DNA of 15,658 bases from DRWZ01 sp964601505 (GCA_964601505.1 CAZRNR010000046.1:1-15658); one strand, 5' to 3'. Counted from the stretch's first letter, positions 6,651 to 14,711 are shown. The notes: generated by a model from the letters alone, not told the origin. Made by a program: numbers and translations.

Positions 6651-7229
6651 ATGCAACAAACAAAGAAAAAATCACAATCAGAAAAAAGACGAAAAACAGA
6701 AAAAAATCTAAAATATCTCACAAGAGAAGAATTCTTTAGATACCTTGAAGAAGACAGGAGAAAATGGGAAGAAAACCAAAAAAGATGGGAAGAAAACCAA
6801 AAAAGATGGGAAGAAAACCAAAAAATAATTGAAAGGATAACAAAGAGTATTGCAAAAGTTGGGGCCAGAGTTGGTTATAAAATGGAGGATTTAGTAAGAG
6901 CCCTTATAAAAGAATTCTTTGAGAAAAACGGAATAAAACCGGATACAAAACCTTTGAAAGAATTTGACCAAGAAGGATTCGTATACGGGTATCCATCTGA
7001 TGTGGAAATAGATGTCTTCGTAAGCGATCCTGTAGTATATGGAGAGGTAAAGAGCATTATAGAAGATGCTAGTGAGGTCCTGGCGTTCAATAGAAAAGTT
7101 GAATTCTTCGAAAGAAAATATGGGAAAGCATGGAAAAAATTTATAACTTGTCTTGATATTAAAGAGAGAAGAAGGGAGTCAATACTACAAGCAGCTGAAA
7201 AGTACGGCATTGATATCATTGAAGCATAA
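6651..7229 (+). CDS. PD-(D/E)XK nuclease-like protein with N-terminal coiled coil (DUF3782-like)
   Basis: The protein (192 residues from the ATG) has three parts. The first 35 residues are very Lys/Gln-rich. Then comes a coiled coil with three back-to-back 7-residue repeats, WEENQKR, starting at Trp39, Trp46 and Trp53. The C-terminal half is a restriction-endonuclease-like fold: GYKMEDLVRALIKEFF, then DVEIDVF with Asp121, then YGEVKS with Glu132 and Lys134, which fits the D...E-X-K active site. Similar proteins with DUF3782-type annotation are common in thermophilic bacteria and archaea and usually have no assigned function. A TTG at 6600 would add 17 residues; I prefer the ATG, though neither has a Shine-Dalgarno. 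The gene stands alone beside the MITE cluster, which would suit an accessory gene. DNA cleavage is inferred, not shown. Confidence 0.75.
   Translation: MQQTKKKSQSEKRRKTEKNLKYLTREEFFRYLEEDRRKWEENQKRWEENQKRWEENQKIIERITKSIAKVGARVGYKMEDLVRALIKEFFEKNGIKPDTKPLKEFDQEGFVYGYPSDVEIDVFVSDPVVYGEVKSIIEDASEVLAFNRKVEFFERKYGKAWKKFITCLDIKERRRESILQAAEKYGIDIIEA
6765..6827 (+). repeat. Three tandem 21-bp units encoding WEENQKR
   Basis: Units at 6765-6785, 6786-6806 and 6807-6827 are identical except for one base near the end of the last (AGA to ATA). A fourth, diverged unit may precede them (RRK before Trp39). The near identity at DNA level points to recent slippage or unequal exchange; each unit adds one heptad, so copy number can change without a frameshift. 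Confidence 0.9.
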
Positions 7230-7345
7230 ATATATACCTTAGGATACAAAGCTTTAACATTTTGGAAAACATCTAAAATCTTGATAAATGTTGAGAAAAT
7301 CTGAATACCAGTTCTCTACTTCCCAAATAATGTAATCAAAAGATT

Positions 7346-8371
7346 TTATGGGACCAAAGCAATTCTCCCAAATGTTCTTCTATCTTTTAGTATTTCATGA
7401 GCTTTTGGAGCTTCCTCTAATTTAATGCTTGAATGTAGGATTGGCTTAACTTTCCTTTCTCTCAATAAGTTAAATAGTTTTTGAAGCTCATTATGTGATA
7501 TCCCAACCGTCCCCTTTATCTTTATTTCTCTAGTTATCACCATCCCTGGGTTCATCGCATACTTATCTACACGTATATTCCCGACAAGCACAAGAGTTCC
7601 GGTTAATCTTAGGCTTCTTAGTGCAGATTCAAGAGCAATAGATCCGGTATTTTCTATCACTATATCAACTCCGCGCCCATCTGTAATTTTTGATACCTGC
7701 TCGTTGAATCTCATATCCTTTGAAAGTATAACTTCATCTGCTCCAAGCTTTTTTATCTTCTCAACCTTGTCATCAGATGTTGTAACTGCTATGGTAAAAC
7801 AACCTATACTCTTTGATATTTGAATAGCGTGTATTCCGACCCCTCCACTTGCCCCTGTTATAAGAACTGTATCCCCCGCTTTCGCCTCAGCTTGAGTTAA
7901 AATTGCCCTATATGCTGTCCCGACCGCACAAAAGACTATACTTAACTGCTCTGGGGATAGCATCTCAGAAATATCCTTAGGAACAAGCTCAAAAGCAGAA
8001 AAATGTGCTTTTACAAGATCAGCATATCCCCCAGGAATAGTGTGAACAAATTTATCTCCCCTGAGACATATATTGTCGTGTCCAGATAGGCAAAGCTCAC
8101 ATCTCCCACAAAAAGCACCATGCCGCGATATAACAATATCACCCCTTGAAAACGGAGTCTCTCCATTGACCTTTTCCACAACACCACATATTTCATGCCC
8201 TGGAACAGTAGGAAGAGCTGTATATTTAAATCCTCCCTGAATATCTATTATATCACGATAACAGACCCCACAAGCCTTCACTCTCACAAGTATTTCACCA
8301 TCTGATAAATCCGAAACATCAAAATCACCAAACCGAATTTCACCAAACTTCTCTAAAATCCAAGCTCTCAT
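7346..8371 (-). CDS. Zinc-dependent alcohol dehydrogenase-like (MDR) oxidoreductase
   Basis: This 341-residue enzyme is a medium-chain dehydrogenase/reductase. Catalytic zinc ligands are visible as Cys37 (ACGVCYRD), His59 and Glu60 (PGHE). The structural zinc site has four cysteines at 88, 91, 94 and 102 (CGRCELC...NIC). A Rossmann nucleotide-binding domain follows, with GASGGVG near residues 172-178. Both zinc sites are complete, so the enzyme should be active. The substrate cannot be read from sequence; the overall form resembles archaeal and bacterial alcohol dehydrogenases and acryloyl-CoA reductase-like members. It is transcribed alone: 318 nt without a gene separate it from the upstream ACT gene, and a 116-nt gap separates it from the convergent nuclease-like gene. 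No strong Shine-Dalgarno precedes the ATG. Confidence 0.88.
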   Translation of the reverse strand: MRAWILEKFGEIRFGDFDVSDLSDGEILVRVKACGVCYRDIIDIQGGFKYTALPTVPGHEICGVVEKVNGETPFSRGDIVISRHGAFCGRCELCLSGHDNICLRGDKFVHTIPGGYADLVKAHFSAFELVPKDISEMLSPEQLSIVFCAVGTAYRAILTQAEAKAGDTVLITGASGGVGIHAIQISKSIGCFTIAVTTSDDKVEKIKKLGADEVILSKDMRFNEQVSKITDGRGVDIVIENTGSIALESALRSLRLTGTLVLVGNIRVDKYAMNPGMVITREIKIKGTVGISHNELQKLFNLLRERKVKPILHSSIKLEEAPKAHEILKDRRTFGRIALVP

Positions 8372-8682
8372 AAACCCTTGGTATTAATCTTTCTACCCAA
8401 GAAAGAATTTCATCATTTTCTGTAATATTGTATTTTACTTCACTTGAATAATTCTCAGAATTGATCTGAAAGGATTTAACATTAGATCTATCAAATCTAA
8501 ACAATCAATAAGTAGGGATTAGAGAGAAATCAATATTTCTTCAATATCCCATTCTTGCTCTTGAGTGAATATTCAGATGATACAATATGTAAAAAAATAA
8601 AGACTCAGCAGTTATCAAGTTTCAAAATTGCAAATACCTGAATATTAATACGGATCGAAAACAAAAGATTTCAAAAGATAGG
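8372..8682. other. Gene-free stretch upstream of the MDR dehydrogenase
   Basis: No coding frame was seen on either strand. A short inverted repeat, TTAGAT (8482-8487) and ATCTAA (8495-8500), could be an operator or chance. It presumably holds the promoter of the dehydrogenase, but no convincing -35/-10 pair was found. Confidence 0.4.
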
Positions 8683-8699
8683 TGAGAAATTATTTCTCA
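8683..8699 (-). other. Perfect hairpin with the ACT-gene stop codon in its loop
   Basis: On the minus strand TGAGAAA pairs with TTTCTCA (7 bp) and the three loop bases are the TAA stop codon of the ACT-domain gene. No clean T run follows (CCTATCTTTTG), so it is not a standard intrinsic terminator. It may still protect the 3' end of the mRNA or slow the polymerase. Confidence 0.35.
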
Positions 8700-9220
8700 A
8701 GTTCAAAAGCATCATGAAGTTCTCTAACAGCAAGCTCAATAAATTTCTCATTTATCACACAGGAAACCTTTATCTCAGATGTTGATATCATCTCAATGTT
8801 TATATTAGCTTTAGCAAGAGTTTCAAACATCTTACCTGCTACCCCAGGTCTATCTCTCATACCTATACCAACAATTGAGACTTTAGCTATCTTATCATCA
8901 TACCTTATATCCTTAAAACCCATTTTATTAACGATTGGCTGAAGGATACCCATAGCCTTTCGCAAATCCTGTCTCTTAACCGTAAATGTTATGTCAGTAA
9001 GACCATCTTGAGATACATTCTGAACTATCATATCAACGCTTATTGAAGCATCACCTAACGGTTTAAAGATAGAACTTGCAATCCCAGGCCTATCTGGAAC
9101 TCCCATTATTGTTATTTTTGCCTGATTCCTGTCATATGAGACAGCGGTAACAGGTTTTGAAGTCTCTATCTCCACCGCTTTTGTTTTCTTATTTGTGAAA
9201 ACTTTCCGACTCATTTTCAT
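8690..9220 (-). CDS. Free-standing aspartokinase regulatory subunit (two ACT domains)
   Basis: The 176-residue protein matches the C-terminal regulatory half of aspartate kinase (LysC), the feedback-controlled first enzyme of Lys/Thr/Met synthesis. After a linker (PVTAVSYDRNQAKITI), the first ACT domain spans about residues 33-100 with VPDRPGIASSIF and VQNVSQDGLTDITFTV. The second spans about 110-176 with MRDRPGVAGKMFE and IEMISTSEIKVSCVI; these segments form the Lys/Thr-binding sites in known enzymes. No catalytic kinase domain lies upstream: only 62 nt separate it from an unrelated gene. Its length and start resemble the beta subunit that Corynebacterium and Bacillus make from an internal start inside lysC, but here it is a separate gene. 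A second possible ATG is 2 codons in. It follows the putative lipoprotein gene on the same strand. Confidence 0.85.
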   Translation of the reverse strand: MKMSRKVFTNKKTKAVEIETSKPVTAVSYDRNQAKITIMGVPDRPGIASSIFKPLGDASISVDMIVQNVSQDGLTDITFTVKRQDLRKAMGILQPIVNKMGFKDIRYDDKIAKVSIVGIGMRDRPGVAGKMFETLAKANINIEMISTSEIKVSCVINEKFIELAVRELHDAFELEK

Positions 9221-9282
9221 CTATTCTATTACGTAAGCTCCAGAACTTAAAAATATCAGAAAGGTTATCACAAGACAAAAAT

Positions 9283-11091
9283 CTAAAGTGAGAAAAATCT
9301 GATATAATCTAAATCTTGAAAAATAAGCAAAATCCTTTCCTTTAAAGGAATAATGTCCACCAATCTCTGATAGATTGGGTAGCTATGAACAAAAAAATCT
9401 TGTTCACGCCACAAACCCTTTGAGAAGATAAAGGCTGACTCCTTGCCTTTGCATAATCTCTTCTCCCAACATCCCGCAGAATCAGTATAAAATATGATGA
9501 AAGTGTCCGGTGATATATTGATTATCTTATACCTTTGTACAATCCCTTGAGTGAAAACAAAGTTTTGATTTGCAACCTTGTAATACAAACCCAACCTATT
9601 TGCAAGTTTAATGAATAGAACTAGTATTCCAGAATCATAATAGAAATCTATCACGTCTCCAGAAATTTCTCCAGACACTTGTTCAACAAAATTTCCAGAG
9701 TCAAAAATGAAAATGTTACTGTTTGTTTCTTTTTGGAACCAAACAAGGAGCTTTGAGTCCTTTGAAAGGATATGCTTTGTTTCCAAATGAGGTAAAGTTT
9801 TTTCAAGAGCAATTTTTTGTTCCTTATTCCAAACATATAAGGTCATCGAGTTTCCATAATTATAAAGCAACATCAAGGAACTCTCCGAAATAGGAAGATA
9901 CTCAGAAAATACCGGAGCCCTTGTAATGTTTATTGAACTTGCTAACTTAAGACCTTGATGGTCAAGAGAATAAACATCAATTGATATGCCAGACCTTGAA
10001 TAAATCAGATATTTATTTCCCGCATCAATGATATAATCCGCTTCTGGAATTATAACATATGTTAAACTGTTTTGGGACATTAATCCGACTTCATTAGATC
10101 TGAAGATAAATATTGTATCCTGCTTCCTCGTCGCGAAATCACATAATGGAATTGCAAGATCTGAAACAGTATTTCCGTAAATAACCACTGAATTATCACA
10201 ACCCTGCGATATAAGATATATACCATCTGATCGCTCCAAAAGTATATTGAACTTTCTATAACCTGTTACAACCTGAGAAAAGGATAAAGATAAGTCCTTA
10301 GATATCTTCAAGAATTCTGTACTTTTCTTATCCTCATCATTGACTAAGATGATATAACCATCTTGGATTTCAAAATACTCAAGTTCATATGGATTCTCTA
10401 TTTTAAGGTCGAAAAGATTTACGGATACGGTCAAACTATCAGTTATATCTTTTAGGTCAACTACATACAGTTTTTTATTCTGCGACACAGCGAAGATTCT
10501 TAAAGAATCCTCTGGAATCGCCAAAGTTTTCACATCTACAATGTCTGTGATTCTCAAAGATGCAAAATTTTTTATATTTTTTGATAGAACTGAGAAGTCT
10601 TCCCAATTCTGTATTATTTCCACACTTCGCACCATGTATATTTCAGATGATATTCCAAAAGGTTGCGTAACGCTAAGCTCAAAACGGGATATGAGAAAAT
10701 AACTATTAGGACTTACATCCTGGGGTATATAAAAACTCACATCTGAAGAAAACTCGCCCATGCAAGTTATACTTGATGGATATATCTGCAAAATAGCCTT
10801 ATTATTTTGCACAACATCACTCAATCTCTCTGGGAGAGAATCCGAAAGATAAACACTTATTGAGACACTCGAGGGAAAGCTTGGACAGATGAGAGATAAA
10901 TATCCATCAAAAAACTCTCCCGTAGCTAATTTTCCCTCAATAGAATGAATATCAAATCGTATTACAGACAAATCAAGAGATATAATGTCCTTTTCACTTA
11001 TAAGCTTAACATTGGCTTCTTGTTTTTCGGACTTACAAACGAGAATCCCAAGTACTATAAGGGTTAAAAAGCTTTTTCTCAAAAGAATCAT
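9283..11091 (-). CDS. Large putative lipoprotein of unknown function, beta-propeller-like
   Basis: I do not recognise a family. The 602-residue protein starts with a lipoprotein-like signal: Arg5-Lys6, a hydrophobic stretch and LGILVC with Cys19. Val before the Cys is unusual, so lipidation is uncertain. The rest is almost all short beta-strand-like segments of the type YLIYS, IYLIS, LVLFI, repeated with polar turns, suggesting a beta-propeller, though no clear repeat motif stands out. Beyond Cys19 there are six cysteines, at 69, 110, 298, 317, 541 and 547, enough for three disulfides. Its ATG overlaps the stop of the upstream thioredoxin-like gene (ATGA), with a strong Shine-Dalgarno. That coupling suggests the two act together in the periplasm, perhaps with the thioredoxin acting on these cysteines; this is inference. 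Confidence 0.7.
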   Translation of the reverse strand: MILLRKSFLTLIVLGILVCKSEKQEANVKLISEKDIISLDLSVIRFDIHSIEGKLATGEFFDGYLSLICPSFPSSVSISVYLSDSLPERLSDVVQNNKAILQIYPSSITCMGEFSSDVSFYIPQDVSPNSYFLISRFELSVTQPFGISSEIYMVRSVEIIQNWEDFSVLSKNIKNFASLRITDIVDVKTLAIPEDSLRIFAVSQNKKLYVVDLKDITDSLTVSVNLFDLKIENPYELEYFEIQDGYIILVNDEDKKSTEFLKISKDLSLSFSQVVTGYRKFNILLERSDGIYLISQGCDNSVVIYGNTVSDLAIPLCDFATRKQDTIFIFRSNEVGLMSQNSLTYVIIPEADYIIDAGNKYLIYSRSGISIDVYSLDHQGLKLASSINITRAPVFSEYLPISESSLMLLYNYGNSMTLYVWNKEQKIALEKTLPHLETKHILSKDSKLLVWFQKETNSNIFIFDSGNFVEQVSGEISGDVIDFYYDSGILVLFIKLANRLGLYYKVANQNFVFTQGIVQRYKIINISPDTFIIFYTDSAGCWEKRLCKGKESAFIFSKGLWREQDFFVHSYPIYQRLVDIIPLKERILLIFQDLDYIRFFSL

Positions 11092-11723
11092 TTTGAACCT
11101 CCAGATTCAAATTTTTGGATTGCTTTTACTATATCTTGAGCAGAAACCGGACCATATATCACCTTCCTTATCTTTGAATCATCCGAAAGGATTAAGGTAG
11201 TAGGAATTGCGTCTATACCTAGATTTTTAGCAAATTTACCATCCGGATCGTGTATTATCTGATAGTTTATATTATAGGATTTTGCAAGATCGTCAACTTT
11301 ATTCCTATCATCCTGCACAGCTATACCTACAACAGATACACTAGCCGAATTCTGAAGCTTAATAAGTTCTGGTATTTCCTCCGTGCAAGAATCACACCAG
11401 GAAGCAAAAAAGTTTATCACAGTATATCTACCTAAATCTAATTTTAAGCTTTCAGGTGGTTTGAAGACAAATATACTCTTCCCCACAATATTATTTCTAT
11501 CAGGAATAAACATAATGTATATCCCAAACAGAACTATCAGAGCTGTGAAGGCAATTTTGAGAATCTTCAACTTATCACGACCACCCTTTATTTTCTCTCT
11601 TTCCTGGTTGATCTCATTCATATGCTTGAGGAATTTCTCCTCTTTATCTCTCAAAAGTTCAACTCTCTTTAGGCCAGCTTCATATAGATTTATAAGCTTA
11701 CCATTTTTATCTTTATCATCCAT
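11088..11723 (-). CDS. Membrane-anchored TlpA/ResA-like thioredoxin
   Basis: The protein (211 residues from the ATG) has a charged, helical N-terminal part of about 52 residues, a single membrane helix (about 54-73, KIAFTALIVLFGIYIMF) and a C-terminal thioredoxin domain. The active site is WCDSC, with Cys110 and Cys113, preceded by INFFAS as in TlpA/ResA proteins. The cis-proline loop is IPTT (Pro174). Such proteins are periplasmic thiol-disulfide reductases that act, for example, in cytochrome c maturation. The cytoplasmic coiled-coil-like N-terminus is longer than usual. The frame extends upstream to a TTG at 11768 (226 residues); I prefer the ATG, but no Shine-Dalgarno decides it. The lipoprotein gene overlaps its stop by 4 nt. 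It is divergent from gcvH. Confidence 0.82.
   Translation of the reverse strand: MDDKDKNGKLINLYEAGLKRVELLRDKEEKFLKHMNEINQEREKIKGGRDKLKILKIAFTALIVLFGIYIMFIPDRNNIVGKSIFVFKPPESLKLDLGRYTVINFFASWCDSCTEEIPELIKLQNSASVSVVGIAVQDDRNKVDDLAKSYNINYQIIHDPDGKFAKNLGIDAIPTTLILSDDSKIRKVIYGPVSAQDIVKAIQKFESGGSK
11098..11102 (-). promoter_or_regulatory. Strong Shine-Dalgarno of the lipoprotein gene
   Basis: GGAGG stands 6 nt before the ATG at 11091 and lies inside the end of the thioredoxin-like gene. It is the clearest ribosome-binding site in the window; most other starts have none. Confidence 0.8.
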
Positions 11724-11920
11724 ATACAAAAATTTAGTAATTCTGACTCCATTATCAAAACTCTCCAAAAGGGAAATTTCTAATATGCAATAACCAGGAA
11801 AACGGATGTCAATTCACATAGTTTATAAAATGATTGAAACACTTGGATTGGAACAAAATTCATTTCAATTTTAAGAAGGAAATCACAAAGAATCATGCTG
11901 CAATCTACATTCCAGAAAGT

Positions 11921-11949
11921 TTGATATGATAAAATCGGCTTAATATATT
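11921..11949 (+). promoter_or_regulatory. gcvH-trpB promoter candidate (TTGATA-N17-TATATT)
   Basis: TTGATA (11921-11926) and TATATT (11944-11949) have the ideal 17-nt spacing. Only 7 nt separate the -10 element from the gcvH ATG, so the transcript would begin at or within a base or two of the start codon, giving a leaderless mRNA. Confidence 0.45.
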
Positions 11950-11956
11950 TTACGAT

Positions 11957-12355
11957 ATGCGCAAGTATGAATTCCCAGCTGACATTTTATACACAGAGGA
12001 ACATGAATGGATAAGGATTACGGGTAATATAGGAGATTGCGGTATAACAGATTATGCACAAAAGAGTCTATCTGATATAGTTTATGTAGAGCTACCTGAA
12101 ATTGGTCGTGAAGTGAAAAAGGGTGAAGTCGTTTGCACTATAGAATCAGTGAAAGCAGTATCAGATGTTTTCTCTCCTGTTGATGGTGTGATAAATGGAA
12201 CCAACGAAAGACTCAAACAGGAACCGAACCTTATAAACCAATCTCCATATGGCGAAGGATGGATATTCAGAATAGAGATAAAGGGGAACAAAGAAGGACT
12301 CCTTTCGTCAGAAGAATATCAAAAACTCATAGAAAGGATAGAAGGAAGCAGATAG
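11957..12355 (+). CDS. gcvH: Glycine cleavage system H protein
   Basis: GcvH carries the aminomethyl intermediate on a lipoyl group between the P, T and L proteins of glycine cleavage. The 132-residue sequence is of normal length and shows the family pattern throughout: YTEEHEW (12-18), GITDYAQ, LSDIVYVELPEIG, and IESVKAVSDV with the lipoylated Lys66. YGEGWIFRIEI near the C-terminus is also typical. No gcvT, gcvP or lpd gene lies in the window, so its partners are elsewhere, or it may serve lipoate relay, a role known for H proteins in some bacteria. No Shine-Dalgarno is seen, and the promoter candidate lies right before the ATG. trpB begins 1 nt after its stop codon, so the two genes must be co-transcribed. 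Confidence 0.95.
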   Translation: MRKYEFPADILYTEEHEWIRITGNIGDCGITDYAQKSLSDIVYVELPEIGREVKKGEVVCTIESVKAVSDVFSPVDGVINGTNERLKQEPNLINQSPYGEGWIFRIEIKGNKEGLLSSEEYQKLIERIEGSR

Positions 12356-12356
12356 C

Positions 12357-13514
12357 ATGCTATACGGAGGGAGGTTCATAGCAGAAACTCTCTTTGCGCC
12401 TTTACAAGAACTTGAAGATGCCTTTGAAAGAGCTAAGAAGAGTAAGGATTTTTTAAAGAAGCTTGATTATTATTTGAGATTTTACGCTGGCAGACCAACA
12501 CATCTTTACTATGCAAAAAACTCATCAGAAAAGCTCGAGCTAAAGCTTTATATAAAAAGAGAAGATATGCTCCACACTGGTGCTCACAAAATAAATAACA
12601 CCCTTGGACAATGCCTGCTCGCGAAAGAAATCCTAAAAAAGCAAAGAATAATAGCAGAAACCGGAGCAGGTCAGCATGGAGTCGCTACAGCAACGGCCTG
12701 TAGCCTGTTCTCTCTCAAATGCACAGTATATATGGGATCAATAGATACACAAAGACAAGAGATTAATGTTCTGAAAATGAAACTACTTGGAGCAGAAGTT
12801 ATACCAGTTGAATCTGGTTCAAAAACTCTCAAGGATGCAATAAATGAAGCACTCAGAGACTGGATAACGAATATTGACACAACTCACTATGTCATAGGTT
12901 CAGTTGTTGGGCCAAAACCTTTCCCCGAGATTGTTGCCTTCTTCCAGTCAGTAGTAGGTAAGGAGGTTATGAAACAAATAAAGAAATACGAAAGAAGATT
13001 GCCAGACTTTGTAGTGGCATGTGTCGGTGGTGGTTCAAACGCAATAGGAATATTCAAACCTTTCATAGAAACGAAAACTGAACTGATAGGAGTGGAAGGA
13101 GGAGGAGACGGGAAAAGACATTCAGCAAGCCTGAACTACGGTAAAATAGGTGTTTTTCACGGAGCAAAAACATATGTATTACAAGACGAAGATGGTCAAA
13201 TCATACAAACCCATTCAATTGCTCCCGGTCTTGATTATCCAGCCGTTGGACCAGAACACTCATACTTAAAAGATACTGGAAGAGTTAAATACTTTGCGGT
13301 TCAAGATGAGGACGCAATAAGAGGATTTGAATTTCTTTCAAAGAATGAAGGTATAATCCCAGCAATGGAACCTGCACATGCAATGGGCTGGATACTCAAA
13401 AACTTAAAAGATCTGAAAAAATCTGTTGTCATATTAAACCTATCTGGGCGAGGAGATAAAGACATGCATATATACAAAGAATACATCCAAAAGAAAAATT
13501 TTAAACTATTTTAA
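12357..13514 (+). CDS. trpB: Tryptophan synthase beta chain
   Basis: TrpB is the PLP enzyme that joins indole and serine to make tryptophan, normally in an alpha2-beta2 complex with TrpA. The 385-residue protein is the standard TrpB1 form. The N-terminal GGRFIAETLFAPLQELE, PLP lysine Lys78 in HTGAHKINN, catalytic Glu101 in AETGAGQHG, phosphate-binding GGGSNA (224-229), APGLDYPAVGPEHSYL and C-terminal SGRGDKD are all present. No trpA or other trp gene is in the window; the gene instead follows gcvH by 1 nt, with a modest AAGGA about 9 nt before its ATG inside the gcvH end. Its stop codon overlaps that of the convergent fliG gene. Confidence 0.96.
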   Translation: MLYGGRFIAETLFAPLQELEDAFERAKKSKDFLKKLDYYLRFYAGRPTHLYYAKNSSEKLELKLYIKREDMLHTGAHKINNTLGQCLLAKEILKKQRIIAETGAGQHGVATATACSLFSLKCTVYMGSIDTQRQEINVLKMKLLGAEVIPVESGSKTLKDAINEALRDWITNIDTTHYVIGSVVGPKPFPEIVAFFQSVVGKEVMKQIKKYERRLPDFVVACVGGGSNAIGIFKPFIETKTELIGVEGGGDGKRHSASLNYGKIGVFHGAKTYVLQDEDGQIIQTHSIAPGLDYPAVGPEHSYLKDTGRVKYFAVQDEDAIRGFEFLSKNEGIIPAMEPAHAMGWILKNLKDLKKSVVILNLSGRGDKDMHIYKEYIQKKNFKLF

Positions 13515-14656
13515 ACTACATCTTTCTCTCCTCTTGGAACGACTATTTCACCTTGCTGCTCAAGACGCCTTATAATTTTTAGTATCTCCTGCTGAGCCTT
13601 TTCAACATCAATCCGTCTGACAGGTGGCATAACCTCAAGTTCCTCCATAAGAACTTTCCTCGCTCTTTCACTCATAGCACCCAATATCTTCTGCTTCACC
13701 TGAGGACTTGCACCCTTTAGAGCTTTTATGAGAACCTCCCTATCAACCTCACGCAATATTATACCTATATATCTGTCATGGATCTTGACTACATCGTCAA
13801 ATGTGAACATAAGCTGTCTGACCTGTTCAGCCAATTCAGGATTTGTCTTATCAATCTGTTCTACTATATCTTTCTCAAGGCCAGGGGGAGCGTTCGTAAC
13901 TATTTCTGCCAATGCCCCTACTCCTCCAACCCTTTTTGCTGAACCAACCGTTCTATACTCTTCATCAAGAAGAATACCTATCTCATCTACGACACCCGGA
14001 GCTAGCCTATCAAGATATGCCATTCTCTCAAGAACCTCACCGTAAAGTTCCTTTGGCAAATAGCTCAGGACTTCAACAGCCTTTTTAGGTTCAAGATACG
14101 CCAGAACAACTGCCATAGTCTGCGGATGTTCCTTCTTTATAAAATTCGCAATTGAAACCGCATCAAGGTCGTGTAAAACAGATAAACTCGCACCACTTCC
14201 GCCAGTATTGAAAAATATCTTCATCCTCTCCATAATTGCGGAGGCTTTAGCAGGACCAAAAACAGATGTCAGTATCTTATGAATGTAATCATATCCCGCC
14301 ATAGGTATAATGTCTTGTCTTGTTAAACTTATAAATTCATCGAGGACCTCCTTAACCTCCTTTTTTGATACGAACTCAAGCCTCAACAATTCTTCTGTAA
14401 CCTTTTGTATCTCTTCTTCAGTTAAAGCCTTAAGTATCTCTGCAACCTTGTCCTCTCCCAGAACTCTCAAAAGTATGGCAACTTTTCTCGGACCACCCCT
14501 TTTTGGCTTCTTCTCCTCCAGAGGCTTCTTCTGCTCTTCAGACTTCTTCTGCTCCTCTTGTTGCTTCTCTTTCTGTTGTCCCTTCTTCTGATCTTCAGAA
14601 ATTTGTTTCGTTTCCACTTTAGTTTTATCTAAAACTTTTTGCGCAGTTTTGAGCAT
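13511..14656 (-). CDS. fliG: Flagellar motor switch protein FliG
   Basis: FliG sits between the MS ring (FliF) and the C ring (FliM/FliN) at the base of the flagellum and transmits stator force to rotation. All three domains are visible: the N-terminal FliF-binding domain starting at RKVAILLRVLG (57-67), the middle domain with the FliM-binding EHPQT motif (176-180), and the C-terminal domain with MFTF (283-286), DDVV...DR, REVD and ALKGA, the region of the torque-generating charges. At 381 residues it is longer than the usual 330-350 because of a low-complexity Lys/Gln/Glu leader of about 50 residues. The rest is intact. It lies 55 nt behind a short-chain dehydrogenase gene on the same strand, with no other flagellar gene in view. 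No Shine-Dalgarno precedes the ATG. Confidence 0.95.
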   Translation of the reverse strand: MLKTAQKVLDKTKVETKQISEDQKKGQQKEKQQEEQKKSEEQKKPLEEKKPKRGGPRKVAILLRVLGEDKVAEILKALTEEEIQKVTEELLRLEFVSKKEVKEVLDEFISLTRQDIIPMAGYDYIHKILTSVFGPAKASAIMERMKIFFNTGGSGASLSVLHDLDAVSIANFIKKEHPQTMAVVLAYLEPKKAVEVLSYLPKELYGEVLERMAYLDRLAPGVVDEIGILLDEEYRTVGSAKRVGGVGALAEIVTNAPPGLEKDIVEQIDKTNPELAEQVRQLMFTFDDVVKIHDRYIGIILREVDREVLIKALKGASPQVKQKILGAMSERARKVLMEELEVMPPVRRIDVEKAQQEILKIIRRLEQQGEIVVPRGEKDVV

Positions 14657-14711
14657 ATATATTTATTTTAATCATTTGCTCGTTTTGATACAGCCTTGAA
14701 CTAATAAAAAA

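Noticed and set aside
11383..11793. Plus-strand 136-residue frame
   Set aside because: It is antisense to the thioredoxin-like gene, whose WCDSC active site settles the coding strand.
13728..14591. Plus-strand reading frames opposite fliG
   Set aside because: They lie wholly inside an unmistakable fliG gene and have Ser/Phe/Cys-rich shadow composition.
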